A DNA stretch of 64,000 nt, taken from positions 1,240,001 to 1,304,000 of the forward strand of contig CATNEN010000029.1 in the NCBI GenBank assembly GCA_950097015.1, written 5' to 3'. The translations under genes and the position numbers were made by a program. The DNA is from Macrostomum hystrix (taxonomy: Eukaryota; Platyhelminthes; Macrostomidae). The notes beneath the pieces are model-generated. The model did not search any database. It saw only the letters and a program-made list of their open reading frames with translations, and was not told the DNA's origin. Below are positions 32,831 through 46,300 of the stretch, piece after piece. Positions within the stretch are counted from its first letter, which is position 1, and each line of letters starts with the position of its first letter.

Positions 32831-33414
32831 TAGATTACCCACTAGATTAACCCATTAGATTACCTTTAGAAGCTACCAGGCTTGAGTAACTTTATAGTGA
32901 TTAATTTCGCTTTTTAATACATTCCGATGGATCCAGTTTATCAGGAATCGAGGCAATTCTCATTGAAGCGGTTTGGACTTAGGAGTTAAAAAATCTTTTC
33001 ATTATCACAGCGTGTAATCGATTGATCGATTGATATACAGTTTATCAATGTCAAGCACTTACAATTCTGCAAGCAGATATTTTGGCGCAGTTTTAGCACC
33101 GTCAAGTGATGATTTTCACTTCATACGCATTCACTGACTATACTACTAAATAAGTAGGCAAATATTAAATAACACTAACTCGTGATTCGTATTAAGCAAA
33201 ACATATTTATCGATGCCCGTTTGTCGAGTGCACTGAAGTGTTACTGAAGATTGTAATGTGCTGTAGCTATCGTGTATTACCCGAGTCACCTGTTTTGTTT
33301 TATTATAAACGTCAAAAAATAAGAAAACTAATTTTCAGCACAAATAATGGACCAAAAGTCCATCCACTTCACATAGATTTTGTCAAAGAAAATAACTACA
33401 GCTTATAAGCCTGG
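32831..33414. other. No gene recognised
   Basis: AT-rich single-copy sequence between two arrays. No clear fascin poly(A) signal was found. Confidence 0.4.
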
Positions 33415-33855
33415 GACTTCCTTCACTGACTGATGACTGCACACCCCATGATACATCACTGACTGATGACTGCACACCCCATGATGCATCACTGACTGAT
33501 GACTGCACACCCCATGATGCATCACTGACTGATGACTGCACACCCCATGATACATCACTGACTGATGACTGCACACCCCATGATACATCACTGACTGATG
33601 ACTGCACACCCCATGATACATCACTGACTGATGACTGCACAAAACATGATACATCACTGACTGATGACTGCACACCCCATGATACATCACTGACTGATGA
33701 CTGCACACACCATGATGCATCACTGACTGATGACTGCACACCCCATGATGCATCACTGACTGATGACTGCACACCCCATGATGCATCACTGACTGATGAC
33801 TGCACACCCCATGGTGCATCACTGACTGATGACTGCACACCCCATGATGCATCAG
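33415..33855 (+). repeat. 33-bp minisatellite, about 13 units
   Basis: Unit contains CACTGACTGATGACTGCACA and CCCCATGATGCAT. The period is divisible by three, so all frames are spuriously open. Confidence 0.95.
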
Positions 33856-34411
33856 TGGTTGAGACTAAATACTAGCAGTCAAGACCGGTGCTAAATAGTA
33901 AAGCTTGATTAACCAAATATGCATTTGACAAGCAATCAAATGAGGGATGCAAAGGCTAGCTAGTATATTAAAGTTTGGATAGACAAAATTGCGGTAATCT
34001 ATCGAGTAATCTATCGATTAGTCTAATCTATTTAGTCTGAATAGACAAAAAACATGCTTAAGCCCAGAATGTCTCTGCATCGTGAACTAATAATCGAGCC
34101 ATATTAAATAGCGCAAGAGAATAGACAGGCAATCAAATAAAGATGTGCACAGGTAAGTAACAAAAAAGTAGCTATTTTCCTGTGCAGCACGTACTACTTA
34201 TGATTTCTTTATCAGTAGTACTGCACAGTAAGATATTGAAAACTCAATTAGTAAACAAAACAGTAATAAACCTGTACTAAGCACACAAGCGACTGACAAC
34301 CAAAAATTCAGATGGGTCATGGAAAACTGCTCCGTTGTTTTTTAGCGAATTCGAATTCTAAGATTTGAAATTTCGTTGATCAAAACACGTAATTTAAAAA
34401 ATATACATAGA
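33856..34411. other. No gene recognised
   Basis: AT-rich spacer between two arrays. No coding signal. Confidence 0.4.
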
Positions 34412-34960
34412 GGTCTGATCTAGAGACGCCTGATCTAGAGACGCCTGATCTAGAGATGCCTTATCTAGAGACGCCTGATCTAGAGACGCCTGATCTAGAG
34501 ACGCCTGAACTAGAGACGCCTGATCTAGAGACGTTTCTCTATAGACTGATCTAGAGATGTTTGATCTAGAGACGTCTGATCTAGAGACGTCTGATCTAGA
34601 GACGCCTGATCTAGAGATGTGTGATCTAGAGACGTTTCTCTATAGACTGATCTAGAGATGTTTGATCTAGAGACGTCTGATCTAGAGACGTCTGATCTAG
34701 AGACGCCTGATCTAGAGACGCCTGATCTAGAGACGCCTGATCTAGAGACGCCTGAACTAGAGACGCCTGATCTAGAGACGTTTCTCTATAGACTGATCTA
34801 GAGATGTTTGATCTGGAGACGTCTGATCTAGAGACATATGACATAATAGAGTCGCGTGATCTAGAGATGTGTGATCTAGAGACGTCTTATCTAGAGACGT
34901 CTGATCTAGAGACGTCTGATCTAGAGACGTCTGATCTATTGAAACTGATCTAGGGATGCC
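34412..34960 (+). repeat. 15-bp GATC-containing minisatellite with higher-order units
   Basis: Unit GATCTAGAGACGCCT with CGTCT, ATGTT and other end variants. A longer cassette with GTTTCTCTATAGACT recurs three times, showing higher-order duplication. A few degenerate units recur at 35625-35695. Confidence 0.93.
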
Positions 34961-36149
34961 TGATGAAGGTTATATCTCTGTGAAACGATACGGAAGACAG
35001 AAGAGGTCTTAAATATTCAATATTAGTCACTTTTTTAATTTACTCGCTTCATTTTTACGAAGAAGTTAATGACGCGAAAAGGTGACGCTTTATCCACGAC
35101 ACAAGCAATATTGAGGCCTTTTAAAATTCAAGCTTACTGTGCGTCTGTTTCCATAGCAAATTGACGATAGAAATTTGACTTAACACGAGGAGGGAAGATT
35201 ATTCGTTGACAAAAAAATAGAATGCAATTTGACAGGCAAAAAAATAATTCTGACATATGCGACGAATCATAATTCAGTAGCCGAATGCAAATATACCTAC
35301 TAGCAATAGTGTGATAGGCAAAATCTACCACATAAACAAGAAAGAAATACTATAAATAGCTTTCATAATCTTCTTGCCTATCAGAAGCTATTTAGGAAAC
35401 CTGCTGGGTAATTAATGAATACGTCTTAGCAGATGATTGAATACAATCTTAGAAGCCTCAAGGAAAATACGAAAAGAAAGCAGCACTGGTGAGGTTATGG
35501 TTTAAGAAGTAGAATATAATAAGACATTGTGGCGTTTGGTTAAAAATGACTCTGCGAATCGCATGTAAGTCAGGAGACGGCTAAACAAAACAAAATATGT
35601 CATATTTGAATTTTACACGTGTGATCTAGGGGCCTCTGATCTAGAGACGTCATGTTTAGAGAACTCGGATCTAGAGGCGCGTGACTTTATCTACAGACAT
35701 TAAAAAAACTTAATTTTTAGGACATTGTGGCATTCGGCTAGACAAAGAAAAATTAATTTGTGAATTAGCAAAAAAATTAAAAACTTTAAACACAAAAATA
35801 TACAGCTTTTTGTACAATCGGTGCGCGAAAAGAACGATGGCAGACCAACGAAATTGGATATAGCTCTGCGATCTTAAAAAATCCATTCTCACACTATACT
35901 ACTCGGATGGGGATTATGGTACGGAACTTAAAAATAAAGTAAAACAAATCAATAAAGATCAATGCGATGATATTAGCAAACAATCAGATCAGATAGGACT
36001 AGCTCTAACTGGAATTTAGATCTCTTTAACAACGCCTACTTGCACACTGTGTACTATAAATATCTCTTAAGCGACACAGTGAGTAAATGAAGGTTGTCAG
36101 ACATGTTTTTTAAGTATTTGAAATTTTGGTGCAATTTGGTGCACTAAGG
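34961..36149. other. No gene recognised; scattered degenerate 15-bp units
   Basis: AT-rich. The only structured feature is a degenerate patch of GATCTAGAG-like words at 35625-35695. Confidence 0.4.
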
Positions 36150-37275
36150 GATCTACCATCGGGATCATTAGATCGGGATCATTAGATCGGGATCATTAGA
36201 TCGGGATCATTAGATCGGGATCATTAGATCGGGATCATTAGATCGGGATCATTAGATCGGGATCTTTAGATCGGGATCATTAAATCGGGATCATTAAATC
36301 GGGATCATTAGATCGGGATCATTAAATCGGGATCATTAAATCGGGATCATTAGATCGGGATCATTAAATCGGAATCATTTGATCGGGATCGTTAGATCGG
36401 GATCGTTAGATCGGGATCATTAGATCGGGATCATTAAATCGGGATCTTTTGATCGGGATCGTTAGATCGGGATCATTAGATCGGGATCATTAGATCGGGA
36501 TCATTTAAATCGGGATCATTAAATCGGGATCATTAAATCGGGATCATTAGATCGGGATCATTAGATCGGGATCATTAGATCGGGATCATTAGATCGGGAT
36601 CATTAGATCGGGATCATTAGATCGGGATCATTAGATCGGGATCTTTAGATCGGGATCATTAAATCGGGATCATTAAATCGGGATCATTAGATCGGGATCA
36701 TTAAATCGGGATCATTAAATCGGGATCATTAGATCGGGATCATTAAATCGGGATCATTAGATCGGGATCATTAGATCGGGATCATTAGATCGGGATCATT
36801 AGATCGGGATCTTTAGATCGGGATCATTAAATCGGGATCATTAAATCGGGATCATTAGATCGGGATCATTAAATCGGGATCATTAAATCGGGATCATTAG
36901 ATCGGGATCATTAAATCGGGATCATTAGATCGGGATCATTAAATCGGGATCATTAAATCGGGATCATTAGATTGGGATCATTAAATCGGGATCATTTGAT
37001 CGGGATCGTTAGATCGGGATAATTAGATCGGGATCATTAAATCGGGATCTTTTGATCGGGATCGTTAAATCGGGATCATTAGATCGGGATCATTAGATCG
37101 GGATCATTAGATCGGGATCATTAAATCGGGATCATTAAATCGGGATCATTAGATCGGGATCATTAGATCGGGATCATTAGATCGGGATCATTAGATCGGG
37201 ATCATTAGATCGGGACCATTAGATCGGGATCATTAGATCGGGATCATTAGATCGGGATCATTAGATCGGGATCTT
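36150..37275 (+). repeat. 14-bp GATC-rich minisatellite, about 80 units
   Basis: Unit GATCGGGATCATTA, alternating with AAATCGGGATCATT variants. It ends about 110 bp beyond the 3' end of the LRSAM1 coding region. Variant patterns repeat over longer blocks, which suggests block duplication. Confidence 0.97.
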
Positions 37276-37384
37276 TAGAAATTTCTATAGAAAGGCAGTA
37301 AAAAATATTACATGGCGATATAGTAACCATCGGTGGAGTCCATTAATCAGCACAGACGCACACAGCGTGGCCTGAAGCGGAACT

Positions 37385-40300
37385 TCAGTCGCTGCCAGCC
37401 ATGAGAGCGGACACTAGGATGCGCCTAAGAATCGGTTGCCGACAGAGCGGGCACAGGCTGAGACTAGTCGAGCAGGCCTCGCAGCAGCAGACGTGGCCGC
37501 AATTGAGGAACAGAGTGTCTGGCGTCGCGTCCATGCAGACGCAGCAGCCGGTGGACTCGGCGCTGCGAGCCCGGACTAGAGACTGCGGCTGCGGCTGCGC
37601 CGCTGGAGCCACAGTCGCGGCGGGCGGCGCGCTCGGCTCCAGCTTTATCTTCGCAGCAGCGGCGGCCTCTTCATCCAAATCATTGCCAGCATCGGCATAG
37701 TAGTTATAGTCGTCGTCATTGTCCAGATTTTCGCCGAGCGCGGCTAGTTCGGCGAGAATAGCGCGTCGAACGCCGAGCTGCCGAATGCCTATTGTGTCGC
37801 GAAGATCGGCGTCGGTGGCGCAGAGCCGCAGGCGCTTCACGTTCAGCACCCGGTGGCGCAGGAATTGAGCCTCGTAGGACTGCGAAGTGCAAAGTGATGG
37901 GGTGGTGGGCGGTTTGGGGCTGGGTCACGTGACCATAGGTGCCTAAAGGGTAATAATAGTGCTACTGTTATAACAGTAAGACTATGGGGGTCTTTTAAAC
38001 ACCCACATTTTTTCTGTATCTCCCAAAACGTTAAAATTGCTATTTTTATTTTTTTTGAACCAATGGGGATTCGCCATAGAGGTTTATACAGAGCAATGCT
38101 AGTTTCCATGCCACCAGGGTCTCCGACAAGAATAGCTGAATATCTCGACCATGCTGAGTCTGACGGCTTTGAAAATTAGTTCAGATACCGATATTGAGCA
38201 CAGATACCGTACGCAGACACACACTCACACACAGGCGTGTACATCTGTCATGCAGTGTACAGTAGCACGGTGCTTTGGAGTTCGGCCATTAGGGGCGTAA
38301 ATTGCGGCTGCGGCTGCAACCAAAATAAATGTGGCCTCGCTGCGGAATCGAGCTCAGGGACATTCGTGCGAGAGGCGAACGCGTTAGCTCGCTCTGCCAC
38401 TCGCAACCACTTAAATATTTAATATTTATTTCGGGTAGGGATCTTTAATGGGCATTTCCGGGAGGAGGGATCTGGAATGAAGACTCCGGGTGGGGATCTT
38501 GAAAGGAGGGATTCCGGGTGGGGATCTTGAAAGGAGGGATTCCGGGTGGGGGATCATGAAAGGAGGGATTCCGGGTGGGGGATCATGAAAGGAGGGATTC
38601 CGGGTGGGGGATCATGAAAGGAGGGATTCCGGGTGGGGGATCTTGAAAGGAGGGATTCCGGGTGGGGATCTTGAAAGGAGGGATTCCGGGTGGGTATCTT
38701 GAAAGGAGGGATTCCGGGTGGGGATCTTTAATATCAGATCAGGGATAATTTTAAATCTTAAATTGGGATTCACGTTGAGATGTGTGCTAGAGGGACTAGG
38801 GAAGGAAACATGTGCCGCGCATTAGTGCTATAATCGGCAGTCACCTGCGCGCCGGCTCGGGCCAACAGTTTGGCCAGCGGCGGGCTGAGGCCGGGCTTCA
38901 GCTGGTCCGGCCGGCGCTCCAGCAGCCGCTGGTACTGCACGAGCCAGTAGTCAATCTGGTCAGCGCGCCGCTGCCCCTCCAACTCGGCCAGGCGTTTCGT
39001 GAGCTCGCTAGCGCGCCTGGCCCGCTCGTCCATGAGCTGCTGGAGCAGGCGGATCAGGGCGTCGCGCTTGGCGGCCAGGGCGGTGAGGCTGGCGTCCGAG
39101 CGGTCGCGGCGGCGCTGCAACTCCGCCCGGGTGATGGCGCAGAGTTCGCGCTCGATCAGCGACACCTGGTGATAAATTGTTTATATAGAATTATTTTTCC
39201 CTAATAGGAATTGTAATCCTAGTTCGCCTTCTCGTTCATAAAAGATCTCAGGAATCTCATTCATGGATTGGACAATTTAAATATTTGGTAAGGCCATCTC
39301 AACATTTGATCTGACATTCCTAAGCATCTGATCTTCTTAAATATCGTTCTGATTTTTCTAAGAATCAATCTGACATTTCTTTACATGAATGTGACATTCG
39401 TTAACATGAATGTGACATTCGTTAACATGAATGTGACATTCGTTAACATGAATGTGACATTCGTTAACATGAATGTGACATTCGTTAACATGAATGCGAC
39501 ATTCGTTAACATGAATGCGACATTCGTTAACATGAATGTGACATTCGTTAACATGAATGTGACATTCGTTAACATGAATGTGACATTCGTTAACATGAAT
39601 GTGACATTCGTTAACATGAATGTGACATTCGTTAACATGAATGTGACATTCGTTAACATGAATCTGACATTCCTTTACATCGATCTGAAATTCTTTAAAA
39701 TTAATCAGGCATTTCTAAGCATTGAGCTGACATTATTTAACATCGATCTGACATCCTTAAATATTTACCTAGAATTCCTAAGCATCTATCTGACATTCCT
39801 AAGCAACGACCTGACATTCCTAAGCAACGACCTGACATTTCAGAGAATCGATCTGACATTTCAGAGCATCGATCTGACATTTCAGAGCATCGATCTGACA
39901 TTTCAGAGCATCGATCTGACATTCTTAACATCGATTTAACATTCTTAAATAGTAACTGACAATCTCGGAATCAGAATGTCAATCTGAACAGGGCCACTAG
40001 ATTCACCTCCTGGCAGAGCCGCTGACTCTTGTAGTCGCGCTGAATCATCAGCTGGGCGAGTGCCTTCCGCTGCTTGTCCTGCTCCTCGGCGATGCCGCAG
40101 ACCAGGTCGCGCCGCTGGCTCGCCTGAACGCCCAGGGCGCGCTCGACATCTTCGGCAGCTTCGCCCGCCCTGGCGGCGGCGTTGGCCGCGTCGGCGCGAT
40201 CGGCCTCTAGCCGGCGTCGTCGGGACTCCAACCAGTCTGACTCGGCCAGGACGCGGTCCATCGAGGCCAGAATCTCCGCGCGATGCTGGGCGGTGAGCTC

Positions 40301-43300
40301 CGTCAGAGTCTCCTCCTGATCCTGCTGCTCCAGCTGCTCCAGGACGGCCTCCCTGCCGCTAGCCCGGACGCCCCAGTCCAGCAGGCGGCGAATCAGCTCA
40401 TCGGCGCTGGCCTCTGCGGCGCTGACGTCCTCCACTAGGCGCTGGCGATCTCGCTGGCGAGCAGCCTGAGCCGCCGCCAGATCAAAAGCCCGACTGTCAG
40501 CGGCGTCGGCGTCCAGTCGATCGACAGCCGCCCGGCGCTGCTCCTGGGAGCGACTGGCCAGGGCCAGCTGGGCGTCGGCATCCTCCAGCAGCTGGCGCTC
40601 CAACTCTTGGCGCTGCTGCTGGCGCTGGACGAGGGCCCGCTCCTGGGCCTGGGCGCTGTCCTGTTGCCATGGTGATTGGATTAGAGAGAAGCTGCTTTAT
40701 CAAATCAGAACCTGAGGTTCTACAGTATGGAATATGAAAGTTCCTATTGCCTAAATAGTACCTGAAGCTAAACATGGCTCAGCATCATCATCAGCAATCG
40801 CATCAGCAATCGCAACAGCATCAGCAACAGCATCAGCATCAGCATCAGCAACAGCATCAGCAACAGCATCAGCAATCGCATCAGCAATCGCATCAGCATC
40901 AGCATCTACATCAGCATCAGCATCGGCATCAGCTTCAGCAACAGCATCAGCATCAGCAATCGCATCAGCAATCGCATCAGCATCAGCATCAGCAACAGCA
41001 TCAGCAATCGCATCAGCAATCGCATCAGCATCAGCAATCGCAACAGCATCAGCAACAGCATCAGCAATCGCATCAGCATCAGCATCAGCAACTGCATCAG
41101 CATCAGCATCAGCAATCGCATCAGCAATCGCATCAGCAATCGCATCAGCAATCGCATCAGCAATCGCATCAGCAATCGCATCAGCATCAGCAACAGCATC
41201 AGCAACAGCATCAGCAATCGCATCAGCAATCGCATCAGCAATCGCATCAGCATCAGCAACAGCATCAGCAACAGCATCAGCAATCGCATCAGCAATCGCA
41301 TCAGCAATCGCATCAGCATCAGCAACAGCATCAGCAACAGCATCAGCAATCGCATCAGCATCAGCATCAGCATCAGCATCAGCATCAGCAACTGCATCAG
41401 CATCAGCATCAGCAACTGCATCAGCATCAGCATCAGCATCAGCATCAGCAACTGCATCAGCATCAGCATCTGCATCAGCATCAGCAACTGCATCAGCATC
41501 AGCAGCAGCTACGCTCGTACGGCCAAGGATGCCATCGAATTCAGTGGTAATATCGGTAATACTGACAGTTCCCGCCTTTCAAAATCAAAGAAAAAGAAAA
41601 CAATCAATAGCAGTTTAAGCAGTTTAAGCAGTTTAAGGACTTTTAGCAACTGTATAATAAACGCACCAGACGCAGAAAATTCTTGCTTGTAAAAGAACTC
41701 ATTTGAGACGCAAGGCAGCTAGCTTCTCAGACTCAAAATGCTAGCAAGCTGCAGTTAATTACAAATATGAAACCTGATTTCAGTTAAGTAAATCTGGTTT
41801 TATTTCAACAGGATGGCAGGCAAGTTGGTCAAATATTTGCGAAGCTGTCCTGATAGCTAAGGAAATGATTGACTGGAGAAGTCTTTTAATGTCCCTCTTT
41901 ATGGACAGAAATACAAGAGGCAGAGAATGCTAGTACAATAAAAACATGTACGATGGAAGGACGAGAGACGGAGGGAGCGCTCGGGGCGTGAAGCTGCAGA
42001 AAGCAATCCCCGAGTTAATTGCGGCATAATGCTCAGTGTCTAGTTAAATGTACGTCTGCATGCCCGGCAACCCCGATGTACATCCAGCATGCACTGGACT
42101 GAACGTCTAAGGCGAAAGCCATCGATTCTGCTTGGGAGTCTGGAGTAAAGAGTGAAGGAAAAGAGAGGAAAAAATGGAGAGGGGCCAAACCAGTCCTAAC
42201 TCCTAAATGTCGAACACACAGCATACTTTTCTAACTGGCTGGCAATACCAGCAGATATGCTCAGTCTCAAAGGGTTCGGAGTCAAAGCATAGAGTTCAGA
42301 TTGCTATATTCTTGCAACTGTTTTGGCTGTCTAAGTGTGTTATAATTAAACTAGAGTAACTTTTATCGATAAGAAGAAGATGGAGAACAAACAACTAGCA
42401 ATTAAATCGATAAGGACTATTAAATGGGTATTTGGAAAAATGCAATTCTATTTATACGCATTCAGACTGACATTTTGACACACAAAGTTTTGGATTTAAA
42501 GTTTGGATTGAGATTGAAAGTGAGATTTTGAGACAAACTGTTTTAGGTGAGATTTTGAAAAAAGCTGTTTTAGGTGAGATTTTGAGACAAACTGTTTTGG
42601 AGTGAGATTTTGAGAAAAACTGTTTTAGGTGAGATTTTGAGAAAAACTGTTTTAGGTGAGATTTTGAGACAAACTGTTTTAGGTGAGATTTTGAGACAAA
42701 CTATTTTTGGTGAGATTTTGACACAAACTGTTTTAGAGTGAGATTTTGAGACAAATAGTTTTAGAGTGAGATTCTGAGACAAACAGTTTTAGAGTGAGAT
42801 TTTGAGACAAACTGTTTTGGAGTGAGATTTTGAGACAAATAGTTTTGGTGAGATTCTGAGACAAACTATTTTGGTGAGATTCTTAGACAAATAGTTATAG
42901 AGTGAGATTTTGAGACAAATAGTTTTGGAGTGAGATTCTGAGACAAACAGTTTTAGAGTGAGATTTTGAGACAAACTGTTTTAGAGTGAGATTTTGAGAC
43001 AAACTGTTTTAGGTGAGATTTTGAGACAAACTATTTTTGGTGAGATTCTGAGACAAATAGTTTTAGAGTGAGATTTTGAGACAAACAGTTTTGGAGTGAG
43101 ATTCTGAGACAAACAGTTTTAGAGTGAGATTTTGAGACAAACTGTTTTAGAGTGAGATTTTGAGACAAACTGTTTTAGGTAAGATTTTGAGACAAACTGT
43201 TTTAGGTGAGATTTTGAGACAAACAGTTTCAGGTGAGATTTTGAGACAAACAGTTTTAGAGTGAGATTTTGAGAAAAACAGTTTTAGAGTGAGATTTTGA

Positions 43301-46300
43301 GACAAATAGTTTTAGAGTGAGATTTTGAGACAAACTGTTTAGATGAGATTTTGAGACAAACAGTTTTAGAGTGAGATTTTGAGACAAACTGTTTTGGAGT
43401 GAGATTTTGAGACAAATAGTTTTGGAGTGAGATTTTGAGACAAACTGTTTTAGGTGAGATTTTGAGACAAACTGTTTTAGAGTGAGATTTTGAGACAAAC
43501 TGTTTTAGGTGAGATTTTGAGACAAATAGTTTTAGGTGAGATTTTGAGACAAATAGTTTTGGAGTGAGATTTTGAGACAAATAGTTTTGGAGTGAGATTT
43601 TGAGACATAGTTTTGGAGTGAGATTTTGAGACAAACTGTTTTAGGTGAGATTTTGAGACAAACTGTTTTAGAGTGAGATTTTGAGACAAACTGTTTTAGG
43701 TGAGATTTTGAGACAAACTGTTTTAGGTGAGATTTTGAGACAAACAGTTTCAGGTGAGATTTTGAGACAAACAGTTTTAGAGTGAGATTTTGAGAAAAAC
43801 AGTTTTAGAGTGAGATTTTGAGACAAACTGTTATAGAGTGAGATTTTGAGACAAATAGTTTTGGAGTGAGATTCTGAGACAAACAGTTTTAGAGTGAGAT
43901 TTTGAGACAAACTGTTTTAGAGTGAGATTTTGAGACAAACTGTTTTAGGTGAGATTTTGAGACAAACTATTTTTGGTGAGATTCTGAGACAAATAGTTTT
44001 AGAGTGAGATTTTGAGACAAACTGTTTTGGAGTGAGATTCTGAGACAAACAGTTTTAGAGTGAGATTTTGAGACAAACTGTTTTAGAGTGAGATTTTGAG
44101 ACAAACTGTTTTAGGTGAGATTTTGAGACAAACTGTTTTAGGTGAGATTTTGAGACAAACAGTTTCAGGTGAGATTTTGAGACAAACAGTTTTAGAGTGA
44201 GATTTTGAGACAAATAGTTTTGGAGTGAGATTTTGAGACAAATAGTTTTAGAGTGAGATTTTGAGACAAACTGTTTAGATGAGATTTTGAGACAAACAGT
44301 TTTAGAGTGAGATTTTGAGACAAACTGTTTTGGAGTGAGATTTTGAGACAAATAGTTTTGGAGTGAGATTTTGAGACAAATAGTTTTGGAGTGAGATTTT
44401 GAGACAAATAGTTTTGGAGTGAGATTTTGAGACATAGTTTTGGAGTGAGATTTTGAGACAAACTGTTTTAGGTGAGATTTTGAGACAAACTGTTTTAGAG
44501 TGAGATTTTGAGACAAACTGTTTTAGGTGAGATTTTGAGACAAACTGTTTTAGGTGAGATTTTGAGACAAACAGTTTCAGGTGAGATTTTGAGACAAACA
44601 GTTTTAGAGTGAGATTTTGAGAAAAACAGTTTTAGAGTGAGATTTTGAGACAAATAGTTTTAGAGTGAGATTTTGAGACAAACTGTTTAGATGAGATTTT
44701 GAGACAAACAGTTTTGGAGTGAGATTTTGAGACAAATAGTTTTGGAGTGAGATTTTGAGACAAATAGTTTTGGAGTGAGATTTTGAGACAAATAGTTTTG
44801 GAGTGAGATTTTGAGACATAGTTTTGGAGTGAGATTTTGAGACAAACTGTTTTAGGTGAGATTTTGAGAAAAACAGTTTTAGAGTGAGATTTTGAGACAA
44901 ACAGTTTTAGAGTGAGATTTTGAGACAAATAGTTTTGGAGTGAGATTTTGAGACAAATAGTTTTGGAGTGAGATTTTGAGACAAATAGTTTTGGAGTGAG
45001 ATTTTGAGACAAACTGTTTTAGAGTGAGATTTTGAGACAAACTGTTTTGGAGTGAGATTTTGAGACAAACAGTTTTAGAGTGAGATTTTGAGACAAACTG
45101 TTTTAGGTGAGATTTTGAGAAAAACAGTTTTAGAGTGAGATTTTGAGACAAACAGTGTTAGAGTGAGATTTTGAGACAAACTGTTCTAGCAGTTTTAGCA
45201 GATGACACCTCTTGAACGTTAATAATTAGTGTGCATCGGCGATTGGCTTAATCCCTCACCTCAAAGTCGTTAGCCAACTCTCTGAGCAGGTACTTGTCCG
45301 GTCCGCCGCTGACAACACCGCCTCCGCCGCCACCGCCGCCGGGTATTGGGAGAATGTTCAGCGCAAATTTGCTAGGCGCCTCGTACTGCATGCCAGCCTC
45401 TGCGGGCCGGGTGACAGGTGGACAGGAGGACATATTATTCAATCAGTTGAGCCCGTTATTAAATGAGCTAGATGCTTGGCTTGCTCAGTTCACGCTGATT
45501 ACATGTCCCTAATTGGGAAGAGTAAAATATAAAATTAGCAAATACTCACCGGCGCATAGAAACCGCATGATGGCCTCCGTGCCCTGGGAGCATATTTCTA
45601 CAGCGGAATTGAAAGATGAAGGGGAAACTGCAATAGCGAACCCAAAATATTTAACTGCAAAATATATGACATGGAAGAGATGAGGATGGGGATAAATGGG
45701 ACATTGAGTGATGAGAAGACAGGGGACAGATAAGATGGGTGTGATGAGGCAGGAGGATTTGAGACAGGCGTGAGGTGAGAAAGTGAGAGATGAGACAGGG
45801 AGAGATGAAATGCGGGGAGATAAGAAACAGCAGAGTATTTATTTAAATGGGCCATATTTAGGAGCTTCAAGGGCCGGAATTTTTCTGGCCCCGTCTGTAT
45901 ACAATTGCGGAAAAAGATTGAGCTGAAGGCTGCGTACGGCTGTTCAGTCCATGGACTGGGGGGACGCCACACCCACCTTCAATTATCCCAGCTAATGCTG
46001 GTACCCATTTAACAGCTGGGTGAACTAAAGCAATGCAGATTTAAGTGTCTTGCTAAAGGACACAAATTGTTCCAGTGGAGTCAGGAATCGAACCCCCGAC
46101 CTTCAAGTCGTGAGTCCGACGATCTAACCACAAGGCTAAAACCTCTCTCTCAACCTTTACTTTACAAATAAAAGCAAACACACTCACCCATCAGCAGTGT
46201 GCAATCTATTTATATCTTAATATATTTTTCTGTTAAGGCAGGTTTGCCATGATTGAAAATGAATAAAAACTGCAGTAGGATTTCGCTCACCCTTGTTCGG

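Noticed and set aside
33383-33852. Two ~150-codon frames of HHGVCSHQSVM and SSVSDASWGVQ type
   Set aside because: Translations of the 33-bp minisatellite, whose period is divisible by three.
40774-41550. 258-codon His/Gln-rich frame starting with ATG
   Set aside because: It lies inside the large LRSAM1 intron on the opposite strand and is only the translation of a CAGCAT/CAGCAA repeat.
42570-45151. Series of 60-153 codon frames (SQNLTLKLFVSKSH type)
   Set aside because: By-products of the 27/28-bp intronic array; no start context and no independent coding signal.
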